DNA of 64,000 nt from Branchiostoma lanceolatum. Its lineage: Eukaryota > Chordata > Leptocardii > Amphioxiformes > Branchiostomatidae. The position numbers and the translations under genes were made by a program. The DNA lies in the NCBI RefSeq assembly GCF_035083965.1, contig NC_089725.1, forward strand, positions 30,947,925 through 31,011,924, read 5' to 3'. Below, one piece after another: positions 11,960 to 22,100 of this stretch. The notes beneath the pieces are model-generated. The model was not told the DNA's origin, did no database searches, and saw only the letters and a list, made by a program, of their open reading frames with translations. Every line of letters begins with the position of its first letter. Within the stretch, counting starts at the first letter, position 1.

Positions 11960-12282
11960 AGAACAGTATTTCTAGCACGCAGGAATATTCGTGACTGCAT
12001 GTACCCTGGCCTTCTCACAAGCGTTCAGCACTGTGCCGCAACAGATCCACTTTTCGGTCGGCAAACGTCTCACACTTCAGATACTTTAAAATTATTAGGA
12101 CAAGAGTCTTGTGTTGTAACGTGCGTAAAAAGATTATTCTTTGGTTTCTCAATAGATACACAGGTGTCTAGTCCCTAGTTCTGATGGTCTTGCATACGTA
12201 GAAAAAATGTGTGTGCCATTTCAAACGGTCGTTAGCACGTTCGCCTAACACGTCATAGGTCCGCGGGGTTCTAAACACGCAG
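11960..12282 (+). repeat. Module shared with the small-gene cassettes
   Basis: ACCCTGGCCTTCTCACAAGCG, GTCTCACACTT, GTTGTAACGTGCGTAAAA, GCCATTTCAAACGGTCG and ACGTCATAGGTCC line up in order with 13560-13765, the leader of ORF-P. The first half is also an inverted homologue of the inner part of the B terminal repeat. The module ends where AGTAGTATGTAG begins. It ties the PolB block to the small-gene cassettes. Confidence 0.7.
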
Positions 12283-13463
12283 TAGTATGTAGTCGTATGT
12301 AGTCAGCAGGCTGGTATCCATTATTCAGGCTCGTTCAAAGGGCAAGGCTCGTCGACATTAGCTATGCTTTTTTCGTCCACCCTGGCCATTCGTCCTCAGA
12401 TTATTTCAATTTTCACAAGCTTAAACTTAAAGTCAGTTTTTATTCATAGTGTTAACATCTAGAAACATTATTCTTCCTCAGTTTAGCTTAAAATTCTCAA
12501 GTTTACAATGTAAGTTTCATGTTTCATTCATCCTTTATATCTGATTCAAAGAACTTGTTTAAATCCATGATGTGAAGACCTGTCAGGTATACACGTACGT
12601 TACCTTTGTAGCGAATCAAGACAACAACAGAAAAGACACTGCAGGGACATAGTGACAATGTTTCATTGGACTTTATTCAGTCAAGAGTGTATCAAACGCC
12701 GCCCGTCTGTATTAGTAGTATGTAGTCAGCAGGCTGGTATCCATTATTCAGGCTCGTTCAAAGGGCAAGGCTCGTCGACATTAGCTATGCTTTTTCGTCC
12801 ACCCTGGCAGTAGTAGTATGTAGTCAGCAGGCTGGTATCCATTATTCAGGCTCGTTCAAAGGGCAAGGCTCGTCGACATTAGCTATGCTTTTTCGTCCAC
12901 CCTGGCCATTCTTCCTCAGATTATTTCAATTTTCACAAGCCTAAACTTAAAGTCAGTTTTTATTCATAGTAGTATGTAGTCAGCAGGCTGGTATCCATTA
13001 TTCAGGCTCGTTCAAAGGGCAAGGCTCGTCGACATTAGCTATGCTTTTTTCGTCCACCCTGGCCATTCGTCCTCAGATTATTTCAATTTTCACAAGCCTA
13101 AACTTAAAGTCAGTTTTTATTCATAGTGTTAACATCTAGAAACATTATTCTTCCTCAGTTTAGCTTAAAATTCTCAAGTTTACAATGTAAGTTTCATGTT
13201 TCATTCATCCTTTATATCTGATTCAAAGAACTTGTTTAAATCCATGATGTGAAGACCTGTCAGGTATACACGTACGTTACCTTTGTAGCGAATCAAGACA
13301 ACAACAGAAAAGATACTGCAGGGACATAGTGACAATGTTTCATTGGACTTTATTCAGTCAAGAGTGTATCAAACGCCGCCCATCTGTATTAGTAGTATGT
13401 AGTCAGCAGGCTGGTATCCATTGTAGTCAGCAGGCTGGTATCCATTGTAGTCAGCAGGCTGGT
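12283..13463. repeat. Array of A-type termini (constant end to the left)
   Basis: Five to six units each begin AGTAGTATGTAGTCAGCAGG (for example 12714, 12812 and 13391) and run for variable lengths through the ~100 bp terminal repeat, a spacer and the end of the RING 3' UTR (GGACTTTATTCAGTC). Left ends are constant and right ends are variable. The two shortest units, near 13430, are only ~25 bp. No gene is present. Confidence 0.8.
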
Positions 13464-13935
13464 AGTAGTAGTATGTAGTAAGCAGGCTGCTATCCATTTT
13501 TCAGGCTCGGTCAATAGTCAGGGCGCATTACGGCGGCATTAGCTTTGCTTTGTTCGTCTACCCTGGCCTTCTCATAAGCGTTCTTGTCCTTTTGTTGTAA
13601 CGTGCGTAAAATAGATGACAATTCAATTTCCATCTAGATATACACGTGTCTATTACAAGTCCAAAGTTCCGATAGAAACTTAGAAAACATGTGTGCGCCA
13701 TTTCAAACGGTCGCTAAACGTTCGCCTAAGACGTCATAGGTCCCCGGGGCTCTAAACACGAAGAAAAAAATGACCCTTTGCAATAGCTCAGCATCTTCGT
13801 TTGCCGACACTTGCCTGCAAACCATATTCCATACGGATCTATTCACAACTTATCTGGTTCTGATATCTACTCACATATAACATTCTCCAGAAAGGTACCG
13901 TAGTCATAGACACAGAACTGCCAAAGCGTATTACA

Positions 13936-14187
13936 CTGGATCAAGTGTCGCCAGTAGTACACCTAAAGGGTCTACTGCACGCTGTCGTGGAGATCTTAGG
14001 CGGGACCCCGATTGTGGGTCTTGGAGAGCTCTGGCCTTCTCATAAGTTTTGCATAAGCTTGATAGAATCGTGTAATTTCAAAGAGTATATATATGAAAAC
14101 CGAGAGATAAGAGATGATAAAGCCGTAACGGTTATGTTGTGGTTGCCGTCAAAAAAAGGCCCGTCTAAAAATAGTAAAACTGGTTAG
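13936..14187 (+). CDS. ORF-P, 83-aa hypothetical with CTG at the start position (cassette 0)
   Basis: Not recognised. The frame reads LDQVSPVVHLKGLL..., has a Gly/Pro-rich middle (ILGGTPIVGLGELWP), an acidic-aromatic stretch (FKEYIYENREIRDD) and a basic tail (SKKGPSKNSKTG). Its leader is homologous to that of the NLS gene, and the NLS initiator ATGGATAAAGTT lines up with CTGGATCAAGTG here, so CTG occupies the start position. No in-frame ATG lies upstream. It may use non-AUG initiation, be an exon, or be a decayed gene. All nine copies in the window keep the frame. No polyadenylation signal follows before the NLS promoter. Confidence 0.45.
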   Translation: MDQVSPVVHLKGLLHAVVEILGGTPIVGLGELWPSHKFCISLIESCNFKEYIYENREIRDDKAVTVMLWLPSKKGPSKNSKTG

Positions 14188-14240
14188 ATCTAGTTTTCTA
14201 TAGATCCGGTTAGAACGAGTTTCTACCCAAAGCTTCTCGA

Positions 14241-14310
14241 CCAATCAAAATGTAAGGAACTTGAATCCTGATATTTACATAAATTTGCATATCCTGAGCC
14301 TTATAAATAA
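14241..14310 (+). promoter_or_regulatory. CCAAT-octamer-TATA promoter of NLS/RING (cassette 0)
   Basis: CCAAT at 14241-14245, a perfect octamer ATTTGCAT at 14283-14290, and TATAAATA at 14302-14309 inside the near-palindrome GCCTTATAAATAAGGC. Start of transcription is expected near 14335, leaving a ~200 nt leader before the NLS ATG. The same three boxes precede each NLS and NLS' gene in the window. Confidence 0.75.
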
Positions 14311-14454
14311 GGCTGCAATGGTAATCTTACATTACTGACGGTCCTTCATTGCGAATACATGTATATGGTGAGGTCCATAATCGAACTTCGTGTTGCCGAC
14401 ACCTGACTACATAGCATATTTCATACGGATCTATCCACAACTTCTCTAGTTGTG

Positions 14455-14476
14455 ATATCCACACCCGTGCGGATAT
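14455..14476. promoter_or_regulatory. 22-bp palindrome in the NLS leader
   Basis: ATATCC..CAC..GTG..GGATAT, about 65 bp upstream of the ATG. In NLS' copies the centre is CACGCGTG, a better palindrome. It could be a protein-binding site or an RNA hairpin. Confidence 0.4.
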
Positions 14477-14539
14477 TAACACATAACCTTCTCAACAAGG
14501 GTACTGAAGTCACAGACACAACTACCATAGCACATTACT

Positions 14540-14788
14540 ATGGATAAAGTTGTTAAAGCTTCAAAACGAAAGCGAATGCCTCCATACGATAGGGATTGTG
14601 AGCCGCCAGCCAAGAGGCGTCGACTAAGATTGAATGTCGGACCAAAGACTAATCCAAACATGAGCTTTGATATGATCACAGAGAACAACATCGTACCTGA
14701 AGATGAATCGATGGACATCGATGGGGACTGCTTCGAACAAACAATGGATCAAGTTGTTGAAGCTATCAGACGACTTAAATTAGATTAA
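14540..14788 (+). CDS. NLS protein, 82 aa, probably nuclear (cassette 0)
   Basis: Not assignable to a family. Residues 6-12 (KASKRKR) and 22-31 (PPAKRRRLRL) form an obvious bipartite nuclear localisation signal. The middle is polar and acidic (PEDESMDIDGD). The C-terminal 14 residues, MDQVVEAIRRLKLD, echo the N-terminus MDKVVKASKRK at both protein and DNA level, an internal duplication. The start is the only ATG downstream of a clear TATA promoter. It is the first gene of its transcription unit; RING follows after 187 nt with no separate promoter seen. A small nuclear regulator or DNA-associated protein is plausible. Confidence 0.6.
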   Translation: MDKVVKASKRKRMPPYDRDCEPPAKRRRLRLNVGPKTNPNMSFDMITENNIVPEDESMDIDGDCFEQTMDQVVEAIRRLKLD

Positions 14789-14975
14789 TATACAGGGCGG
14801 TGACTTAAGCCTAGAAATGCACCCAATCTGTACATTTTGCAACGGTTGATATCACATCAGGCACAATATTGTCATTTCTAAATTTCTAAACGCTCCGACA
14901 CTTTTTCCTATTAGAGTAAAAAAAAAAACGTCTGGCGAAAATGTCATTGCTTGCTATTGACGGACTCAAAGAGAA

Positions 14976-15248
14976 ATGCAGAACTCATCCACGCCCGACT
15001 CATTCGCCAACCACACAGATGTGTCTGACGGTGAGATCTGCCCCATCTGCCTCGACGAAATCGCATTCCGGGACGAAGTTTGGAACCACTGTCCACATGC
15101 AACAGCTCTGAATACCCACTCTTGCCACAAAGACTGCATAGTGGAGTGGTGCCGTACGTCCCCGACATGCCCTACCTGCAGGGTAAGAATAGAGTGTACC
15201 GACGGCGAACATGGCTGTCCTCGGGAAAACTTTGACTTCTACTTCTGA
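14976..15248 (+). CDS. RING-H2 finger protein, 90 aa (cassette 0)
   Basis: A zinc-binding RING, typical of E3 ubiquitin ligases, which recruit an E2 enzyme to targets. Ligands read C22-x2-C25, C39-x-H41, H51-x2-C54 and C65-x2-C68; the core EICPICLDEI and CIVEWCRTSPTCPTCR are canonical. Nine residues separate H41 from H51, where RING-H2 usually has two, so the second loop is enlarged; Cys50 or His48 could be alternative ligands. The N-terminal 20 residues are Ser/Thr/Asp-rich, the C-terminus is Phe/Tyr-rich, and there is no membrane segment. The protein is identical in all five full copies. Small RING proteins are common in large DNA viruses, where they alter host ubiquitination; that role is inference here. 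Confidence 0.8.
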   Translation: MQNSSTPDSFANHTDVSDGEICPICLDEIAFRDEVWNHCPHATALNTHSCHKDCIVEWCRTSPTCPTCRVRIECTDGEHGCPRENFDFYF

Positions 15249-15295
15249 TAGAGTGGCAAGCGAAAAGAGTGCAGGAGTCGTCATATCCACCACAG

Positions 15296-15613
15296 ATGAT
15301 ACTACGTTGCACAGGTAGACGCCGTTCACGCCAGAGTTCGTGTGTCTGCATGGACGAAATCCGAGTGCGGGCAGGCAAAAGTTGCGCCCGCGTACCGTAT
15401 ATGAAAGTAAGTTCAGACACCTTCAATTGAAACTTTCAGTCTGAATGTGAATTCGACCGCAAAGATGTGGCAGTCTTGTTCCATACAATGGAGAAAGGTA
15501 TCGATGCAACGAGGAAAAAAAGCGCGGTGGGTGGTATGGATATAGACGTTTGCTATAAACTCGGGCACAGAAAATACAGACGGGCGGCGTTTGATACACT
15601 CTTGACTGAATAA
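15296..15613 (+). pseudogene. ORF-Q, interrupted (cassette 0)
   Basis: Homologue of the open ~105-aa ORF-Q of the minus-strand cassettes, 47 nt after RING. Here codon 45 is TGA (15428-15430) where the minus-strand copies have TTA. The stop lies in a 33-nt stretch (15407-15439) that starts GTAAGT and ends TTTCAG; that is too short for an ordinary intron. The protein is basic at the start and end and not recognised. Confidence 0.45.
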
Positions 15614-15614
15614 A
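15609..15614 (+). terminator. Polyadenylation signal of the NLS/RING unit
   Basis: AATAAA overlaps the ORF-Q terminal TAA. It is the only such signal between RING and the terminal-repeat spacer's AT-rich part, and it is present in cassettes 0, 1, 4 and 5. Confidence 0.6.
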
Positions 15615-15898
15615 GTCCAATGAAACATTGTCACTATGTCCCTGCAGTGTCTTTTCTGTTGTTGTCTTGATTCGCTACAAAGGTAACGTACGTGTATACC
15701 TGATAGGTCTTCACATCATGGATTTAAACAAGTTCTTTGAATCAGATATAAAGGATGAATGAAACATGAAACTTACATTGTAAACTTGAGAATTTTAAGC
15801 TAAACTGAGGAATAATAATGTTTCTAGATGTTAACACTATGAATAAAAACTGACTTTAAGTTTAAGCTTGTGAAAATTGAAATAATCTGAGGAAGAAT
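15615..15898. other. Spacer between RING unit and A terminus
   Basis: AT-rich noncoding DNA with GATTTAAACAAGTTCTTTGAA and ATGAATAAAAACTGAC phrases. The same spacer recurs in the A-type arrays, truncated at different points. No gene. Confidence 0.6.
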
Positions 15899-15994
15899 GG
15901 CCAGGGTGGACGAAAAAGCATAGCTAATGTCGACGAGCCTTGCCCTTTGAACGAGCCTGAATAATGGATACCAGCCTGCTGACTACATACTACT

Positions 15995-18900
15995 GTTAAC
16001 ACTTTGAATAAAAACTGACTTTAAGTTTAGGCTTGTGAAAATTGAAATAATCTGAGGAAGAATGGCCAGGGTGGACGAAAAAGCATAACTAATGTCGACG
16101 AGCCTTGCCCTTTGAACGAGCCTAAATATAGGTACCATCCTGCTGACTACATACTACTGCAGGGTAAGAATAGAGTGTACCGACGGCGAACATGACTGTC
16201 CTCGGGAAAACTTTGACTTCTACTTCTGATAGAGTGGCAAGCGAAAAGAGTGCAGGAGTCGTCATATCCACCACAGATGATACTGCGTTGCACAGGTAGA
16301 CGCCGTTCACGCCAGAGTTCGTGTGTCTGCATGGACGAAATCCGAGTGCGGGCAGGCAAAAGTTGCGCCCGCGTACCGTATATGAAAGTAGGTTCAGACA
16401 CCTTCAATTGAAACTTTCAGTCTGAATGTGAATTCGACCGCAAAGATGTGGCAGTCTTGTTCCATACAATGGAGAAAGGTATCGATGCAACGAGGAAAAA
16501 AAGCGCGGTGGGTGGTATGGATATAGACGTTTGCTATAAACTCGGGCACAGAAAATACAGACGGGCGGCGTTTGATACACTCTTGACTGAATAAAGTCCA
16601 ATGAAACATATTCACTATGTCCCTGCAGTGTCTTTTCTGTTGTTGTCTTGATTCGCTACAAAGGTAACGTACGTGTATACCTGATAGGTCTTCACATCAT
16701 GGATTTAAACAAGTTCTTTGAATCAGATATAAAGGATGAATGAAACATGAAACTTACATTGTAAACTTGAGAATTTTAAGCTAAACTGAGGAAGAATAAT
16801 GTTTCTAGATGTTAACACTATGAATAAAAACTGACTTTAAGTTTAAGCTTGTGAAAATTGAAATAATCTGAGGAAGAATGGCCAGGGTGGACGAAAAAGC
16901 ATAGCTAATGTCGACGAGCCTTGCCCTTTGAACGAGCCTGAATAATGGATACCAGCCTGCTGACTACATACTACTGTTAACACTATGAATAAAAACTGAC
17001 TTTAAGTTTAGGCTTGTGAAAATTGAAATAATCTGAGGAAGAATGGCCAGGGTGGACGAAAAAGCATAACTAATGTCGACGAGCCTTGCCCTTTGAACGA
17101 GCCTAAATATAGGTACCATCCTGCTGACTACATACTACTGCAGGGTAAGAATAGAGTGTACCGACGGCGAACATGACTGTCCTCGGGAAAACTTTGACTT
17201 CTACTTCTGATAGAGTGGCAAGCGAAAAGAGTGCAGGAGTCGTCATATCCACCACAGATGATACTGCGTTGCACAGGTAGACGCCGTTCACGCCAGAGTT
17301 CGTGTGTCTGCATGGACGAAATCCGAGTGCGGGCAGGCAAAAGTTGCGCCCGCGTACCGTATATGAAAGTAGGTTCAGACACCTTCAATTGAAACTTTCA
17401 GTCTGAATGTGAATTCGACCGCAAAGATGTGGCAGTCTTGTTCCATACAATGGAGAAAGGTATCGATGCAACGAGGAAAAAAAGCGCGGTGGGTGGTATG
17501 GATATAGACGTTTGGTATAAACTCGGGCACAGAAAATACAGACGGGCGGCGTTTGATACACTCTTGACTGAATAAAGTCCAATGAAACATTGTCACTATG
17601 TCCCTGCAGTGTCTTTTCTGTTGTTGTCTTGATTCGCTACAAAGGTAACGTACGTGTATACCTGACAGGTCTTCACATCATGGATTTAAACAAGTTCTTT
17701 GAATCAGATAGAAAGGATGAATGAAACATGAAACTTACATTGTAAACTTGAGAATTTTAAGCTAAACTGAGGAAGAATAATGTTTCTAGATGTTAACACT
17801 ATGAATAAAAACTGACTTTAAGTTTAAGCTTGTGAAAATTGAAATAATCTGAGGAAGAATGGCCAGGGTGGACGAAAAAGCATAGCTAATGTCGACGAGC
17901 CTTGCCCTTTGAACGAGCCTGAATAATGGATACCAGCCTGCTGACTACATACTACTAATACAGACGGGCGGCGTTTGATACACTCTTGACTGAATAAAGT
18001 CCAATGAAACATTGTCACTATGTCCCTGCAGTGTCTTTTCTGTTGTTGTCTTGATTCGCTACAAAGGTAACGTACGTGTATACCTGATAGGTCTTCACAT
18101 CATGGATTTAAACAAGTTCTTTGAATCAGATATAAAGGATGAATGAAACATGAAACTTACATTGTAAACTTGAGAATTTTGAGCTAAACTGAGGAAGAAT
18201 AATGTTTCTAGATGTTAACACTATGAATAAAAACTGACTTTAAGTTTAGGCTTGTGAAAATTGAAATAATCTGAGGAAGAATGGCCAGGGTGGACGAAAA
18301 AGCATAGCTAATGTCGACGAGCCTTGCCCTTTGAACGAGCCTGAATAATGGATACCAGCCTGCTGACTACATACTACTACTGTTAACACTATGAATAAAA
18401 ACTGACTTTAAGTTTAGGCTTGTGAAAATTGAAATAATCTGAGGAAGAATGGCCAGGGTGGACGAAAAAGCATAACTAATGTCGACGAGCCTTGCCCTTT
18501 GAACGAGCCTAAATATAGGTACCAGCCTGCTGACTACAATGGATACCAGCCTGCTGACTACATACTACTAATACAGATGGGCGGCGTTTGATACACTCTT
18601 GACTGAATAAAGTCCAATGAAACATTGTCACTATGTCCCTGCAGTATCTTTTCTGTTGTTGTCTTGATTCGCTACAAAGGTAACGTACGTGTATACCTGA
18701 CAGGTCTTCACATCATGGATTTAAACAAGTTCTTTGAATCAGATATAAAGGATGAATGAAACATGAAACTTACATTGTAAACTTGAGAATTTTAAGCTAA
18801 ACTGAGGAAGAATAATGTTTCTAGATGTTAACACTATGAATAAAAACTGACTTTAAGTTTAGGCTTGTGAAAATTGAAATAATCTGAGGACGAATGGCCA

Positions 18901-19148
18901 GGGTGGACGAAAAAAGCATAGCTAATGTCGACGAGCCTTGCCCTTTGAACGAGCCTGAATAATGGATACCAGCCTGCTGACTACATACTACTATGAATAA
19001 AAACTGACTTTAAATTTAGGCTTGTGAAAATTGAAATAATCTGAGGAAGAATGGCCAGGGTGGACGAAAAAGCATAGCTAATGTCGACGAGCCTTGCCCT
19101 TTGAACGAGCCTGAATAATGGATACCAGCCTGCTGACTACATACTACT
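15995..19148. repeat. Array of A-type termini (constant end to the right)
   Basis: Units end in CTGCTGACTACATACTACT and begin at varying internal points: GTTAACACT (15995), GCAGGGTAAG inside RING (16159 and 17140, a 981-bp higher-order period), AATACAGACGGG in the RING 3' UTR (~17957) and ATGAATAAAAAC (~18996). Two units carry the last ~23 RING codons plus a stop-containing ORF-Q (16159-16594 and 17140-17575). These are fragments, not genes. Confidence 0.85.
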
Positions 19149-22100
19149 TCTTCAAACGTTTGTAAAGTGTGAGACGTTTGCCGACAGAAAAGTGCATCTG
19201 TTGCTTATGAGAAGACCAGGGTAGACGAACAAAGCAAAGCTAATGCCGCCGTAATGCGCCCTGACTATTGACCGGGCCTGAAAAATGGATAGCAACCTGC
19301 TCACTACATACTACTGTTGCTTATGAGAAGACCAGGGTAGACGAACAAAGCAAAGCTAATGCCGCCGTAATGCGCCCTGACTATTGACCGGGCCTGAAAA
19401 ATGGATAGCAACCTGCTCACTACATACTACTGTACTACTACGACAATTCAAGTTTATGTTTTAACTCACTGCCTGGATGTCTAAGCTTTATCGGAAAAGT
19501 TACTCGAGCAACTGGTCACTTCCGGTTTATGTTTTATGCGTTACGTTACAACAAAAGATGCTTGTCCAAATGCTTCAAACGTTTGTAAAGTGTGAGACGT
19601 TTGCCGACAGAAAAGTGCATCTGTTGCTTATGAGAAGACCAGGGTAGACGAAGAAAGCAAAGCTAATGCCGCCGTAATGCGCCCTGACTATTGACCGAGC
19701 CTGAAAAATGGATAGCAGCCTGCTCACTACATACTACTGTACTACTACGACAATTCAAGTTTATGTTTTAACTCACTGCCTGGATGTCTAAGCTTTATCG
19801 GAAAAGTTACTCGAGCAACTGGTCACTTCCGGTTTATGTTTTATGCGTTACGTTACAACAAAAGATGCTTGTCCAAATGCTTCAAACGTTTGTAAAGTGT
19901 GAGACGTTTGCCGACAGAAAAGTGCATCTGTTGCTTATGAGAAGACCAGGGTAGACGAACAAAGCAAAGCTAATGCCGCCGTAATGCGCCCTGACTATTG
20001 ACCGGGCCTGAAAAATGGATAGCAACCTGCTCACTACATACTACTGTTGCTTATGAGAAGACCAGGGTAGACGAACAAAGCAAAGCTAATGCCGCCGTAA
20101 TGCGCCCTGACTATTGACCGAGCCTGAAAAATGGATAGCAACCTGCTCACTACATACTACTTTGCTTTATCGGAAAAGTTACTCGAGCAACTGGTCACTT
20201 CCGGTTTATGTTTTATGCGTTACGTTACAACAAAAGATGCTTGTCCAAATGCTTCAAACGTTTGTAAAGTGTGAGACGTTTGCCGACAGAAAAGTGCATC
20301 TGTTGCTTATGGGAAGACCAGGGTAGACGAACAAAGCAAAGCTAATGCCGCCGTAATGCGCCCTGACTATTGACCGGGCCTGAAAAATGGATAGCAACCT
20401 GCTCACTACATACTACTGTTGCTTATGAGAAGACCAGGGTAGACGAACAAAGCAAAGCTAATGCCGCCGTAATGCGCCCTGACTATTGACCGAGCCTGAA
20501 AAATGGATAGCAACCTGCTCACTACATACTACTGTACTACTACGACAATTCAAGTTTATGTTTTAACTCACTGCCTGGATGTCTAAGCTTTATCGGAAAA
20601 GTTACTCGAGCAACTGGTCACTTCCGGTTTATGTTTTATGCGTTACGTTACAACAAAAGATGCTTGTCCAAATGCTTCAAACGTTTGTAAAGTGTGAGAC
20701 GTTTGCCGACAGAAAAGTGCATCTGTTGCTTATGAGAAGACCAGGGTAGACGAACAAAGCAAAGCTAATGCCGCCGTAATGCGCCCTGACTATTGACCGG
20801 GCCTGAAAAATGGATAGCAACCTGCTCACTACATACTACTGTTGCTTATGAGAAGACCAGGGTAGACGAACAAAGCAAAGCTAATGCCGCCGTAATGCGC
20901 CCTGACTATTGACCGGGCCTGAAAAATGGATAGCAACCTGCTCACTACATACTACTGTACTACTACGACAATTCAAGTTTATGTTTTAACTCACTGCCTG
21001 GATGTCTAAGCTTTATCGGAAAAGTTACTCGAGCAACTGGTCACTTCCGGTTTATGTTTTATGCGTTACGTTACAACAAAAGATGCTTGTCCAAATGCTT
21101 CAAACGTTTGTAAAGTGTGAGACGTTTGCCGACAGAAAAGTGCATCTGTTGCTTATGAGAAGACCAGGGTAGACGAAGAAAGCAAAGCTAATGCCGCCGT
21201 AATGCGCCCTGACTATTGACCGAGCCTGAAAAATGGATAGCAGCCTGCTCACTACATACTACTGTTGCTTATGAGAAGACCAGGGTAGACGAACAAAGCA
21301 AAGCTAATGCCGCCGTAATGCGCCCTGACTATTGACCGGGCCTGAAAAATGGATAGCAACCTGCTCACTACATACTACTGTACTACTACGACAATTCAAG
21401 TTTATGTTTTAACTCACTGCCTGGATGTCTAAGCTTTATCGGAAAAGTTACTCGAGCAACTGGTCACTTCCGGTTTATGTTTTATGCGTTACGTTACAAC
21501 AAAAGATGCTTGTCCAAATGCTTCAAACGTTTGTAAAGTGTGAGACGTTTGCCGACAGAAAAGTGCATCTGTTGCTTATGAGAAGACCAGGGTAGACGAA
21601 CAAAGCAAAGTTAATGCCGCCGTAATGCGCCCTGACTATTGACCGGGCCTGAAAAATGGATAGCAACCTGCTCACTACATACTACTGTACTACTACGACA
21701 ATTCAAGTTTATGTTTTAACTCACTGCCTGGATGTCTAAGCTTTATCGGAAAAGTTACTCGAGCAACTGGTCACTTCCGGTTTATGTTTTATGCGTTACG
21801 TTACAACAAAAGATGCTTGTCCAAATGCTTCAAACGTTTGTAAAGTGTGAGACGTTTGCCGACAGAAAAGTGCATCTGTTGCTTATGAGAAGACCAGGGT
21901 AGACGAACAAAGCAAAGCTAATGCCGCCGTAATGCGCCCTGACTATTGACCGGGCCTGAAAAATGGATAGCAACCTGCTCACTACATACTACTGTTGCTT
22001 ATGAGAAGACCAGGGTAGACGAACAAAGCAAAGCTAATGCCGCCGTAATGCGCCCTGACTATTGACCGGGCCTGAAAAATGGATAGCAACCTGCTCACTA

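Larger units (their letters stand above)
2013..12282 (+). repeat. Segmental duplication, copy 1 (PolB block)
   Basis: Aligns collinearly with 24737-36221. Identity begins at the TATA box and ends where both run into AGTAGTATGTAG terminal repeats. Copy 2 is about 1.2 kb longer, explained mainly by a ~725 bp MITE, a ~395 bp segment at the right arm of the inverted-repeat transposon, and a ~110 bp segment near 28330. Elsewhere differences are scattered substitutions and short microsatellite changes. Confidence 0.9.
13464..15994 (+). mobile_element. Terminal-repeat element carrying ORF-P, NLS and RING (cassette 0)
   Basis: Bounded by AGTAGTAGTATGTAG at 13464 and CTACATACTACT at 15983-15994. The outer ~100 bp are inverted repeats: the left end is B-type (GCTATCCATTTTTCAGGCTC) and the right end A-type. 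Between them lie ORF-P, a promoter, NLS, RING, ORF-Q and a polyadenylation signal, all on the plus strand. There is no transposase or polymerase, so mobility would need proteins supplied from elsewhere, for example PolB. Target-site duplications cannot be judged because both flanks are terminal-repeat arrays. Confidence 0.65.

Noticed and set aside
11792-12178. 128-aa ORF after PolB
   Set aside because: Broken in copy 2 by substitutions and an A-run change; part of it is the shared noncoding module.
15172-15426. 84-86 aa ORFs antisense to RING, repeated in all cassettes
   Set aside because: Shadow frames of RING and ORF-Q; no start context or domain.
15995-19148. Helitron arrays
   Set aside because: Constant one-sided ends recall Helitrons, but the end lacks CTRR, only a 4-bp stem (CAGC/GCTG) is near it, no Rep/helicase is present, and the ~100-bp inverted ends argue against it. 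Kept only as a weak alternative.
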